Shown in pieces: positions 54,024 through 63,863 of a stretch of 64,000 nucleotides of DNA. The stretch spans positions 4,142,923 to 4,206,922 of the forward strand of contig NZ_OY781918.1 of assembly GCF_963677195.1 (NCBI RefSeq), written 5' to 3'. This DNA is from an uncultured Marinifilum sp. GTDB taxonomy: Bacteria; Bacteroidota; Bacteroidia; Bacteroidales; Marinifilaceae. The notes under the pieces were generated by a model, which made no database searches, was not told where the DNA came from, and saw only the letters and a list, made by a program, of their open reading frames with translations. Numbering within the stretch: the stretch's first letter is position 1; each line of letters begins with the position of its first letter. The position numbers and the translations under genes were made by a program.

Positions 54024-54220
54024 AAAAAATAAGTGTAGAGCTAAAGTGAATCAGGCAGAAATGTCAATAAAAATGTAAACAAATTTGAATAAAAATTGTG
54101 TAGCTGATCTAAAATAAGAAATTTAAGATCTCAAATTAAAAGTATGAGTTATTAAATTCTCCCAACTTATAACTTTCAAAAAGCTATTATTCTCTGCTAA
54201 AAACAAACAGCTTAAATCGA

Positions 54221-54255
54221 AAAAAGGCAAATCCTCGAAACGAAGATTTGCCTTT
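54221..54255 (-). terminator. Terminator of argS
   Basis: Minus-strand AAAGGCAAATC / GATTTGCCTTT perfect 11-base stem, with the loop partly paired (TTCG / CGAG), then six T. It is 23 bases past the stop. Confidence 0.9.
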
Positions 54256-54277
54256 AAGATATCTTATTATATAATGT

Positions 54278-56071
54278 TTACATTCTTTCAGGAACCCCTA
54301 TTCCCAAAAGGCTCATACCCGATTTAATGATCTCTCCAATTTGTTTTGAAAGTACCATACGGAATGCTCTTAAATCTGTATTTTCTTCTTTTGCAATTGG
54401 AAAATCGTGATAAAATTGATTGTATTCCTTTACAAGATCGTAAACAAAATTAGCTATTTGCGCTGGGCTTGTTTCATTACCAGCCTCTTTAATAATTACA
54501 GGATAATTAGCTACCATTTGAATCAGAATTGATTCTTTTTCTGCAATATCAAGATTTGCGACTGCAGCATCAGGCAATTCAATTCCCGAATCAATAGCCT
54601 TTTTCAATACCGATTGAATTCTGGCATAAGTATATTGGATGAATGGGCCTGTATTTCCGTTAAAATCAATAGATTCTTTCGGATTAAACATCATATTTTT
54701 CTTAGGATCTACTTTAAGGATAAAATATTTTAAAGCACCCATGGCAACTTTATTATAAACATCCTCAGCCTCTTCCTCTGAATAACCTTGTAACTTTCCT
54801 AATTCTTTTGAAGTATCTCTGGCAGTATTTACCATTTCGTTCATTAGGTCATCGGCATCAACCACTGTTCCTTCACGCGATTTCATTTTACCTTCGGGCA
54901 ATTCGACCATTCCATAGGAAAGATGCTGAATTTTATCGTGCCATTCGTAACCAAGCTTACCCATGATTAATGACAAAACCTGAAAGTGATAATTTTGCTC
55001 GTTACCTACTACGTAAATATGTTCGTCGATATTGAATTCATCGAAACGCTCGTATGCAGTTCCAATATCCTGAGTCATATAAACTGAGGTTCCATCGTCG
55101 CGAAGCAATAATTTATGATCCAATCCATCAGCTTCTAGATTTGCCCAAACAGAACCTGTATCTTTTTGGTACAATATTCCATCAGACAATCCTTTCTCTA
55201 CAATTGCTTTTCCTTGCTTGTAAGTATTTGATTCGAAATAAACCTTATCGAAATCTACACCCATTTTCTTGTATGTAATATCGAATCCGGCTAAAACCCA
55301 ATCGTTCATTTTGCGCCATAGTGCTACAGTTTCTTCATCTCCAGCCTCCCATTTACGCAACATATCTTGTGCTTCCAACAATAAAGGAGCTTGTTTTTTC
55401 GCTTCGTCGGCCTCCATACCTTTGGCTATTAAAGCTTCAATTTCCTTTTTATATTCCTGATCGAATTTTACGTAATATTTTCCAACCAGATGATCGCCTT
55501 TCATTCCTGTTGATTCTGGAGTTTCTCCCTCTCCAAATCTTAACCAAGCCAACATCGACTTACAAATATGGATTCCTCGATCGTTTACCAAATTAACTTT
55601 AATAACTTCGAATCCGTTGGCTTTTAAAATTTGAGCTACCGAATAACCTAAAAGGTTGTTACGAATATGTCCTAGATGAAGAGGCTTATTTGTATTCGGA
55701 GACGAATATTCAATCATTACTTTTTTAGCTCCCTCTTTTAAAGGAGTAAATCCATAATTATTTGTTTTAACAGCTGAATTTAAAACAGAAATCCAATATG
55801 AACTATCAATAACTAGGTTAAGAAAACCTTTTACAACATTAAATGCCGATACGGTCTCTATATTTTCTGTTAAAAATTGACCAAGATCTTTAGCTGTTTC
55901 TTCTGGTGATTTTTTTGAAAAACGCAGGAATGGAAACACAACAACTGTTAAATCTCCTTCAAATTCTCGTCTTGTTTTCTGAATTTGAACTGTTTTCTCC
56001 TCAATATCCTGACCGTAACAGTTTTTTACGGCTTCAATAACTTTACCTTTAATTAAACTTTCGATGCTCAT
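54278..56071 (-). CDS. argS: Arginyl-tRNA synthetase
   Basis: This 597-residue class I synthetase has the N-terminal Add-1 domain, then SSPNTNKPLHLGHIRNNLLG with the HLGH (HIGH) motif, VNDRGIHICKS, and GKMKSREGTVV in place of a KMSKS loop, as usual for ArgRS, then the DALR anticodon-binding domain (NTGPFIQYTYARIQSV). The C-terminal SLLGIGVPERM is typical. The length is normal. A -7 box lies far upstream (56206-56213). Confidence 0.96.
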   Translation of the reverse strand: MSIESLIKGKVIEAVKNCYGQDIEEKTVQIQKTRREFEGDLTVVVFPFLRFSKKSPEETAKDLGQFLTENIETVSAFNVVKGFLNLVIDSSYWISVLNSAVKTNNYGFTPLKEGAKKVMIEYSSPNTNKPLHLGHIRNNLLGYSVAQILKANGFEVIKVNLVNDRGIHICKSMLAWLRFGEGETPESTGMKGDHLVGKYYVKFDQEYKKEIEALIAKGMEADEAKKQAPLLLEAQDMLRKWEAGDEETVALWRKMNDWVLAGFDITYKKMGVDFDKVYFESNTYKQGKAIVEKGLSDGILYQKDTGSVWANLEADGLDHKLLLRDDGTSVYMTQDIGTAYERFDEFNIDEHIYVVGNEQNYHFQVLSLIMGKLGYEWHDKIQHLSYGMVELPEGKMKSREGTVVDADDLMNEMVNTARDTSKELGKLQGYSEEEAEDVYNKVAMGALKYFILKVDPKKNMMFNPKESIDFNGNTGPFIQYTYARIQSVLKKAIDSGIELPDAAVANLDIAEKESILIQMVANYPVIIKEAGNETSPAQIANFVYDLVKEYNQFYHDFPIAKEENTDLRAFRMVLSKQIGEIIKSGMSLLGIGVPERM

Positions 56072-56471
56072 TTGGAAATTCTATATTTCGAATTCTACTT
56101 AAATTCTAATTTTAAGAGTTCCTATAATTCTAATAAACCATTATCACTTTGCCATTGCTTTAAGCTAAACTATTACTAAAAATTAAGTCTCCTAATCTGA
56201 ATTTGCAAAGATAATAGGAATATAATGAATTGCTATCCATAAATTAAAAAAAGTCGTTCACATTCAGCTTTATCCAATCTCTCAAAAATCATGTAAATTT
56301 ATCCATTCTATTAATTAACATTAATTATATTTGGAAATGAGTTTTAAAAAAATATCTGCCTAAAATATCTCTAAATTGAATTATTTCAATTTCTTTAAGT
56401 GTTTAATTTTAACGACACTATTTTTTTTAAAAACACAATCGAATTTAAACATTCAACTGGCCCCTTTTAGA
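56072..56471. other. Divergent intergenic region between argS and the hybrid kinase
   Basis: About 400 bases of AT-rich sequence. A minus-strand TATCTTTG box (56206-56213) is a likely argS -7 element with a leader of about 130 bases. No -7 match stands before the kinase gene, and no RNA gene or hairpin was seen. Confidence 0.45.
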
Positions 56472-59450
56472 ATGAAGAACTTTATACTAATTCTTGTTAT
56501 TGCTTTTTTCCCCTTTAATTTGTTTGCAAGCATTAAAAATGAGGCAATTCCAAAAAAAATAACCCCCAATAATTTAAGTCAGCTATACTCCCTTGCCGAA
56601 TCGTATTACTATAAAAATGATCCAAAAGCTATGCATATAGCAAATATGCTTGCAGAAAAATCGCTGGCATTTGAAAAAATGGATCAACACGCTTTGGCAA
56701 CAGAACTTATGGGGCGTATTTATTTGTACAAAGGAAATATGCCAAAAGCTCAGGAATGCTTCGAAACATCGTTTACTTACTGGGAAAATTTAAGAGATAC
56801 TTGTCACATAAGTTTTCTTTACGGATATTTTGCAGAATTAAATTATTTGCGCTGTAACTATCCAAAAGCAGACAGCCTGTATCATAAAAGTATTAATCTT
56901 AAAATAAAAATAAAAGATAGTTTAAATTATGCTTATACCTATAATGCTCTGGGAAATCTAAAATTCACAACATGTCATTATCCCGAAGCATTATCTTTAT
57001 ATCTAAAAGGTCTAAATCTTAACCGAAAACACAGCAATATTTCAGGCATTTGTTATTCTTTAAATGCCTTAGGAAAAGCATATCTAGAAATAAACAATAT
57101 TAAATTGGCAAAAGAATATTTCGAAGAAGCACTAGAATTAGGTAAAAAAAATAAATTACTAAAGAATATCGCTTATAGTTTAATTCAATTGGGATATATC
57201 CAGAACAATTTAGGGAATAGAAACACTGCCATTGAATCGTTTAACAGGGCATTAGAAATGAGTAAGGAACTAGATTCGAAAAATGGGATAGCCAGTTCAT
57301 ATATGGGCATAGGTGAGGTTTTTCAATCGATGGATCAGAATGATAAAGCAATAGAATATCAGCACAAAGCACTTCGAATATTTCAACAATTAGAATCGAA
57401 AAAAGATATTGCCAAATGTTATCAAAACATAGGTATGATACTAAAATCGTTGAAAGATTTTAGTTTTGCCAGGGAAAATTACGCTAAAGCAATAAAAATT
57501 TACCAAGAAATAGGTTTTATAAAAGGTGCTGCCGAGGTTTATCGCAAATCTGGCAATACTTATTTAAGTGAAGGACAAGACTCTTTAGCCTTAGTTCAAT
57601 ATGAAAAATCCTTAGAAATACAAAAATCTATTAAAAACCTAAAAGGCATAGCTTCTTGTTATACAAATATGGGTTTAATTTATTTAAACAGAGGAAATTT
57701 ATCAAAATCGGAAAACTATTTTAATAGATCGGTAAGTATTAATAAAATGATTAAGTACAATGGTGGTATAGGCTCTGTATACAATAATTTAGCTGCTCTA
57801 CACTTAGCTAAAGCCGATACTTCTAAAGCTATTTATTACTTAAATTCGAGTCTAGATATTGCTACGAAAATTAACAGAAAAACCTTAATGGCAGAAAACA
57901 ACAAAAATTTGTCTGATATTTATGCCAGCCTGAATAATTATAAAAAATCCTTAAATTATTACAAAAAATACGTTAATCTCTACAACCAACTTTATAATGC
58001 CCAATCGGAAAACCGAATTGGTTGGATTCAAATGCAAAGTGAAAAAGAAAAACGAGAAAATCTTGTTCACATGCACGCTAAAGAGCAATCTATTAAAGAA
58101 GAAAAACTAAAAAAAGAGAAGCTTAACAACACCTTTTTAATTGTCGTTATTGGCTTAATTATTACTTTCACTGGTATTCTTATATATTTTTATAACGCGG
58201 TAAAAAAATCTAATAAAAAACTTAATCTGGAAATAGAAGAACGAAAAAAAGCCGAAGCCCTTATTGAAGATCATCAGCATAACCTTGAAAGCCTAGTAAA
58301 AATAAGAACATTAGAATTATTAAAAGCTAAAGATAAAGCAGAGCAGGCCGATCGATTAAAAACATCTTTTCTTGCAAATATGTCGCACGAAATTAGAACT
58401 CCAATGAATGCCATTATTGGTTTTTCGAAATTAATGGCAATAACAAGCTCAAAAGAAAAGCATAAATACTATACCAATATTATTACTGATAATGGGCACA
58501 TTCTACTTACTTTGGTTAATGATATTATCGATATTTCAATGCTGGAATCGAATCAGATTAAAATAAAAAAATCAAATTTTTCTCTTATTCCTATTTTTGA
58601 AGAATTAAAACAAATCTTCAAAGAACAAATAGCTAAAACTGGAAAAGACAATCTTCAAATTAATCTTATTGTTCCCGAAAATGTTAATGATATTTTTATT
58701 TATTCCGATTTAGTTAGGCTAAAACAAATTATCATCAACCTCCTTAGAAACGCAATAAAATTCACAGAATCGGGACATATAGATTTTGGCTTTGAGCTAA
58801 TTAATGAAGACATAAGATTTTTTGTAAAAGATACAGGTATAGGAATTCCTAAAGAAGAACAAACAACAATTTATGATAGATTTAGACAAGCAAGTAACAA
58901 TACTATTCAACACGGAGGAACAGGCTTAGGACTTACCATTTCAAAAAATTTAGTAGAGCTTTTAGGTGGAAAAATTTGGTTTAATTCGGAACCGGGAATA
59001 GGAAGTCAGTTTTTTATAGACTTTAATTTAAACGATCATAAAGTACTAAAAATACCTAATAAAAAACTTACTATGGAGAAAATGGATTTCTCGGGTAAAC
59101 ATATATTAGTTGCCGAAGATGTAGAATCAAATTTCCTTTATATTAATGAAGTTTTAAAGAAAGTAAATGCAAATGTAACTTGGTCGCAAGATGGCATCGA
59201 AACCATTGAAAAATTTCAGGACAATCATTATGATTTAATTTTAATGGATATTCAAATGCCAAAAATTAATGGATATCAAGCTACCAGACAAATAAAAAAA
59301 CAAGATCCCAATGTTCCGGTAATTGCACAATCGGCTTATGCATTTAAAGATGAAAATATTAAAATAAACGAAGCTGGTTGTGATGCATTTATTTCTAAGC
59401 CATACACCGAAAACGAATTACTTTCGATAATATCTAAAAACATGAGCTAA
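56472..59450 (+). CDS. TPR hybrid sensor histidine kinase with receiver
   Basis: The 992-residue membrane-bound hybrid kinase starts with a signal peptide (MKNFILILVIAFFPFNLFAS). About twelve TPR repeats follow (residues ~40-540, such as SGICYSLNALGKAYLE), then a coiled coil, one TM helix (~584-604), HisKA with FLANMSHEIRTPMNAIIGF, HATPase with NLLRNAIKFTESG, DTGIGIP and GTGLGLTIS, and a receiver with phospho-Asp in LILMDIQMP and Lys in ISKPYTE. No DNA-binding domain follows, so output goes to a phosphotransfer partner elsewhere. ATG 56472 was chosen over a TTG at 56376 because it yields a clean signal peptide. Confidence 0.9.
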   Translation: MKNFILILVIAFFPFNLFASIKNEAIPKKITPNNLSQLYSLAESYYYKNDPKAMHIANMLAEKSLAFEKMDQHALATELMGRIYLYKGNMPKAQECFETSFTYWENLRDTCHISFLYGYFAELNYLRCNYPKADSLYHKSINLKIKIKDSLNYAYTYNALGNLKFTTCHYPEALSLYLKGLNLNRKHSNISGICYSLNALGKAYLEINNIKLAKEYFEEALELGKKNKLLKNIAYSLIQLGYIQNNLGNRNTAIESFNRALEMSKELDSKNGIASSYMGIGEVFQSMDQNDKAIEYQHKALRIFQQLESKKDIAKCYQNIGMILKSLKDFSFARENYAKAIKIYQEIGFIKGAAEVYRKSGNTYLSEGQDSLALVQYEKSLEIQKSIKNLKGIASCYTNMGLIYLNRGNLSKSENYFNRSVSINKMIKYNGGIGSVYNNLAALHLAKADTSKAIYYLNSSLDIATKINRKTLMAENNKNLSDIYASLNNYKKSLNYYKKYVNLYNQLYNAQSENRIGWIQMQSEKEKRENLVHMHAKEQSIKEEKLKKEKLNNTFLIVVIGLIITFTGILIYFYNAVKKSNKKLNLEIEERKKAEALIEDHQHNLESLVKIRTLELLKAKDKAEQADRLKTSFLANMSHEIRTPMNAIIGFSKLMAITSSKEKHKYYTNIITDNGHILLTLVNDIIDISMLESNQIKIKKSNFSLIPIFEELKQIFKEQIAKTGKDNLQINLIVPENVNDIFIYSDLVRLKQIIINLLRNAIKFTESGHIDFGFELINEDIRFFVKDTGIGIPKEEQTTIYDRFRQASNNTIQHGGTGLGLTISKNLVELLGGKIWFNSEPGIGSQFFIDFNLNDHKVLKIPNKKLTMEKMDFSGKHILVAEDVESNFLYINEVLKKVNANVTWSQDGIETIEKFQDNHYDLILMDIQMPKINGYQATRQIKKQDPNVPVIAQSAYAFKDENIKINEAGCDAFISKPYTENELLSIISKNMS

Positions 59451-59571
59451 TTCTATTTTTCCCTATTAAATTTAATTAATAGGGCTAACTAAATATTAAC
59501 ACCATTTTTTCTACATCTACTCAATAGAAAAATACAATTCTTACTAAAATAAACTTTTATAAAAGGATAAT

Positions 59572-59604
59572 AAAAACAGGAGCAAAACTTTATTCATGCT
59601 CCTG
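59572..59604 (-). terminator. Terminator of the 97-residue protein gene
   Basis: Minus-strand CAGGAGCA / TGCTCCTG perfect 8-base stem, 12-base loop, then five T. It lies just past the stop. Confidence 0.85.
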
Positions 59605-59611
59605 CTTCTTA

Positions 59612-59905
59612 TTATTTTAAAATGGTATCCAATTTATCAATTTTACCTAAAAAATCATGCGTTGAGCTCAACAAGTCATCATAAATTGACTTAAAATGGG
59701 TTTTAATTTCCTTTGGAGATTTATCTTTTAACTTAAGATTAATACGTGATATATAATCATTTCTTGAGGCAATTGCATCATTCATTATCTTATAAACCTC
59801 TTCGGAATTATTTTCTCCAAAAAACTCCAAATGAATTATACTTCTCATTATGATTTCATTGGTAAGAAAATTTACATCTTTTTTAAACTCTTTTTTACTT
59901 GCCAT
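59612..59905 (-). CDS. Small helical protein of unknown function
   Basis: The 97-residue soluble, all-helical charged protein (rich in Lys, Glu, Asn) has no signal peptide, Cys or known motif. It has its own terminator, a clean ATG and neighbour-like composition, so it is probably real. It sits between the hybrid kinase gene (convergent) and the aminotransferase gene (divergent). I do not recognise the family. Confidence 0.6.
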   Translation of the reverse strand: MASKKEFKKDVNFLTNEIIMRSIIHLEFFGENNSEEVYKIMNDAIASRNDYISRINLKLKDKSPKEIKTHFKSIYDDLLSSTHDFLGKIDKLDTILK

Positions 59906-60056
59906 AAATTATATTTTATATTTTGATATTAGCTAAAGTACAAATAAAGCTAAGAATAATATACATTCTAATACAATTCATTCTTACTTCATTGTATATA
60001 ACGCACAAAAACATTTATTTTGCTTTTGTAATATTTAGAAACTATACAAATATGAT

Positions 60057-60869
60057 ATGAGTGAATGCTACCAATACATATATTTACAAAACGAAAAATT
60101 AAAGACTTCTGAAAGCTTTAAAGATAGTTATATTCAACATGGGGTATCTCTTTACGAGGTTATTAGGATTATTTCGGGGAAAGCTATTTTTCTTGAAGAA
60201 CATTATGCTCGTTTATGCAATTCAGCAAAAGAAATTAATGTAGATATATGGTACGATTTTCCTAAGTTTAAAAAAAGTATTCAAATTCTGACAGAAAAAA
60301 ACGATGTACAGGAAGGTAATATAAAACTGGTTTTCAATATAAAAGAAAAAGAATATAATTTTTTCGCATATTTTGTAAAGCACTCTTATCCAGATAAAAG
60401 CTTATACAAAAATGGAGTTAGAACAATAATTCATCAAGCCGAAAGATCAACACCTACAGCAAAAATTTACAATCACGAACTTCGATCCAAGACTAATAAT
60501 TTAATTCAGGAAGCAGAAATATTTGAGGTTATTCTATTAGATTCTCTAGGAAATATTACGGAAGGAAGCCGATCAAATTTATTCTTTATTAAGAATGATA
60601 CTCTTTATACCGCTCCCGATAATAAAGTACTACACGGAGTAGTGCGTGGAAAAGTAATTAAAATTGCAGAAAAATTGAAAATTAGCACTTCAAAACAAAG
60701 AATAAAACTCTCAGAATTAAACGAATACGAAGCAGCTTTTTTAACTGGAACTTCTCCAATGATACTACCAATAAAAATGATTAATGCTATCAATTTTTCG
60801 GTTTCGCATCCTATAATAAGTAAAATACTAAACGAATATAAAGCTATGATAAAAGAAGATCTTTATTAA
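60057..60869 (+). CDS. Aminotransferase class IV, PabC/IlvE-like
   Basis: This is a 270-residue fold-type IV PLP enzyme. It has the family core: GVSLYEVIRI near the N terminus, Lys in TAKIYNHELRSKTN as the probable Schiff-base residue, and VILLDSLGNITEGSRSNLFFI with the conserved Glu-Gly, then LTGTSPMILPI. The short length fits aminodeoxychorismate lyase (PabC, folate synthesis) or a D-amino-acid aminotransferase better than IlvE, but the choice is not decided by sequence alone. It abuts the convergent sensor gene at 60870 with no gap. Confidence 0.82.
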   Translation: MSECYQYIYLQNEKLKTSESFKDSYIQHGVSLYEVIRIISGKAIFLEEHYARLCNSAKEINVDIWYDFPKFKKSIQILTEKNDVQEGNIKLVFNIKEKEYNFFAYFVKHSYPDKSLYKNGVRTIIHQAERSTPTAKIYNHELRSKTNNLIQEAEIFEVILLDSLGNITEGSRSNLFFIKNDTLYTAPDNKVLHGVVRGKVIKIAEKLKISTSKQRIKLSELNEYEAAFLTGTSPMILPIKMINAINFSVSHPIISKILNEYKAMIKEDLY

Positions 60870-63863
60870 TTAAGCAATAGGAAAACCCAATTCGGTTTTA
60901 ATTCCTTTCTCTTTTAATGATTTACCTGACAAATTCTCAATTGTATAGTAATAATATTTTCCAGTTAAGGAAACTTTATTTAGTAAGTCCAATCTTTCTC
61001 GGGTTAATTGAAGATAATTACTAAAATCATTTTCACTACTTGTAAAAGTATTTTTATCAAAGGATCTATCTTCAATTCCATTATCGATAATAATACATTT
61101 TAGATATTCATTTTCTTCCTGCTTAAACCTCAAGCTAAGTTTTCCTCCGCCTTCTAATACACTTAATCCTTTTCGTATTATATGTTCCAGAAAAGGCTGA
61201 ATAATCATAGGAGGTAATTTCACATTCATCGGCTTAATATTAGAGTCAATATTAATCTCGTAATCAAACTTATCGGCAAAACGCATTTGCTCTAATTTCA
61301 GATACAATTTTAAATAGGATAACTCATCGCTTAAGCATATCAAATTTTTGTTCGCATTACTAATATTTTTCCTTAAAATCATAGAAAAATCAGACAAATA
61401 CTCAAGAGCTAAATCCATATCTTCATCTAACATATAACTTTGAATGGAATTTAATGAATTAAAAATAAAATGAGGATCTAACTGATACTGAATAGCCTTT
61501 ATTTTAAGCCCCAGCATTTTATTAATTTGTTTACTTTTATTTTTCTCTTCTTTCCTTATTTTATTTTTATAAAAATTAAGTATTCCAATAATTATAGATA
61601 CAAATAAAATTAAAACCAGCAGTATAAAACCCTCAGTTCTTAACCAAGGAGTTTCAATTATAAAATCAATTCCGTATTGAGAAATACAGCCAGTACTTAA
61701 ACATTTTCCTTCAAACTCGAACCGATACTCACCGCTTCGTAAATTAGTATAAGCAACCTCGTTACTATTTTGCCATCTGCTCCATTCCTGCTTATGTCCT
61801 AATAAACGATACCTAAACATATTATTTATTGGGTTTTCGCAATACGAATAAGCTAATTTAAAAGTAATGTCTTTCTCTTTATAGCCAAAAAAGATTGGCT
61901 CTTTATATACACCAGTCCATTTGTCTGCTTCAGAATATTTAATAGAGGAACCATTATTAAGTACTTTTAATAATTTTATTGTACATGATTGTTGTACTTT
62001 ATCACATTTGGTATTAATCTTAATCAACTCTCGATTTGTATTAACCCATATATTTCCATCTTTATCCACTAAAGATTCTTTTCCAGGATATTTAATATTA
62101 GCATCACTTAAACTCCAAAACCGAAGATTTTCTTTCGCATCATTATTTTCTGAATTACAAACAAAACGATGAATTCCTTCATTAGTACCACACCACAGCG
62201 AACCATCGCTTAGGAACTGAAAACCATGAACCGACATTCCTCTTAAACCTTCTTTTTCTGATATTGTATCGAAAACAACTAAACTATCGTTTTTATATTT
62301 GAGTTTGTAAATAATTCCATTATTTCCTCCTACAATCATTAATGAATCTGATAATATACTAAAATCATTTACAACATTATGAATACCTGTATTCTGATTG
62401 TTGTAGTAAAATAACTTCCCTTTTTTATATCTAATAATACCTTTACTCCTAATTGATACCCATATTTCACCTTTACGTTCAATAATTTTAGTAATCTCAG
62501 ACTCCTTATATTCAAAATTAATTGGGATGGTCTTTTTACCTCCTTGCTCTATATCATAAATACAAAATCCATTTAATGCAGAACAAAACAAATTACCTTC
62601 CTTAGTAAATATAAAATTATTCACACGGGCAATACCCTTATAATTTAATTGGTTCGATATTGGATTAAAAGTGTAAAACCCCTTATTTGTAGCAATCCAT
62701 AATAAACCATCAGAATTAATTCTGATGTGATTAATCTTTAATTGTAACTGACAATTTTTATTGTCTTGTAACAAACAAAAATGTTTACTAGAAATCAGCT
62801 CTGTAAATTTATTATTTACCAGTTTTAATAAGTTATTTTCGGTAGCAATAATTAATTCTTCAGATGGCAAATATTCAATCCCTACAATGGTTTGATTTGT
62901 TAGCTTTAGATACTCTACACCGAAGTTGGAAAAGCGATTCTTTTTAATGCAAAATAAAGCATTCTCTTTTGTAGCTAACCATAAACTACGTCCATTTTTC
63001 TTATGGAATAAAGACTGTATAAAAATATTCTTAAGATTATACTTTGCAGAGATATCCACGAACTTATTATTCGAATAAGATATTACTTTCCGAAATTCCT
63101 TTCCCTTTACAAAATTCCGTAACAAAAAATACTCTTTTTCGTCGATTTTAAGCTTTTGGATAATATCGTAACTCCTTATAATATTATTTTCCTTTAATAG
63201 AACTTCTGATAATGAATTAATTGCAACTTGCTTATTTAATTGTTTTCCAAAATCAACTTGTATTGTTTTTTGACTCGTAATTATTTTATCAGATTCAATA
63301 TCATAAATAGAATTATGGACATTGTGTTTCGAAATTATTAATAAACGATTTTTAATCAACTCTAGTTTTAATACATTTATCGAGTATTTAAGCAATACAG
63401 GTTTTATACTGCCATTATTAATATTCCCATAAAAAACACCATTTGATGTTCCAATAAATAACTTCTCTTTATGAATAACAAAAGAATGTATATCTTCGAA
63501 GTAAGCAGTAGATTCTTCTTTTATAATTATTAGTTTATTTCCATCGAATTTATATAAACCAATACCTTTTACAGCAAAAAATAAATTTCCATTAATATCT
63601 TCTTTAATACAATTAATTTGCTCTCCCTCTAATTTCGACAAGCTTGGTCTGAATTTAATAGTAGCCCCGGTAAATTCGCATACTCCGGCATCGGTAGCCA
63701 GCCATACAAGACCTCTCGAATCTTCAAAAATATCGTTAACACCATTACTAGGCAAACCATTATGCATAGAAAATTTAATGGCTGAGCTATTAATTCCAAA
63801 AGCAAATATGTTAGAAATAAGTAAAAGAGAAAGAAATATAAATGGTTTTGTTGAAAAATTCAT
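60870..63863 (-). CDS. Propeller LytS-like sensor with degenerate ATPase domain
   Basis: The 997-residue membrane protein has a signal peptide (residues 1-23), two seven-bladed-type sensor propellers (Reg_prop repeats such as GLPSNGVNDIFEDSRGLVWLA and DGLLWIATNKGFY, about 25-640), a Y_Y_Y domain, a TM helix (~745-770), and a His-kinase domain with QLDPHFIFNSLNSI. This is the layout of Bacteroidetes propeller sensors. In the ATP-binding part the usual N-box Asn is His (FLEHIIRKG, codon CAT), DNG is followed by IED instead of IG, and the GxGL segment reads NYLQL. Kinase activity is doubtful. No response regulator is adjacent in the window. Confidence 0.85.
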   Translation of the reverse strand: MNFSTKPFIFLSLLLISNIFAFGINSSAIKFSMHNGLPSNGVNDIFEDSRGLVWLATDAGVCEFTGATIKFRPSLSKLEGEQINCIKEDINGNLFFAVKGIGLYKFDGNKLIIIKEESTAYFEDIHSFVIHKEKLFIGTSNGVFYGNINNGSIKPVLLKYSINVLKLELIKNRLLIISKHNVHNSIYDIESDKIITSQKTIQVDFGKQLNKQVAINSLSEVLLKENNIIRSYDIIQKLKIDEKEYFLLRNFVKGKEFRKVISYSNNKFVDISAKYNLKNIFIQSLFHKKNGRSLWLATKENALFCIKKNRFSNFGVEYLKLTNQTIVGIEYLPSEELIIATENNLLKLVNNKFTELISSKHFCLLQDNKNCQLQLKINHIRINSDGLLWIATNKGFYTFNPISNQLNYKGIARVNNFIFTKEGNLFCSALNGFCIYDIEQGGKKTIPINFEYKESEITKIIERKGEIWVSIRSKGIIRYKKGKLFYYNNQNTGIHNVVNDFSILSDSLMIVGGNNGIIYKLKYKNDSLVVFDTISEKEGLRGMSVHGFQFLSDGSLWCGTNEGIHRFVCNSENNDAKENLRFWSLSDANIKYPGKESLVDKDGNIWVNTNRELIKINTKCDKVQQSCTIKLLKVLNNGSSIKYSEADKWTGVYKEPIFFGYKEKDITFKLAYSYCENPINNMFRYRLLGHKQEWSRWQNSNEVAYTNLRSGEYRFEFEGKCLSTGCISQYGIDFIIETPWLRTEGFILLVLILFVSIIIGILNFYKNKIRKEEKNKSKQINKMLGLKIKAIQYQLDPHFIFNSLNSIQSYMLDEDMDLALEYLSDFSMILRKNISNANKNLICLSDELSYLKLYLKLEQMRFADKFDYEINIDSNIKPMNVKLPPMIIQPFLEHIIRKGLSVLEGGGKLSLRFKQEENEYLKCIIIDNGIEDRSFDKNTFTSSENDFSNYLQLTRERLDLLNKVSLTGKYYYYTIENLSGKSLKEKGIKTELGFPIA

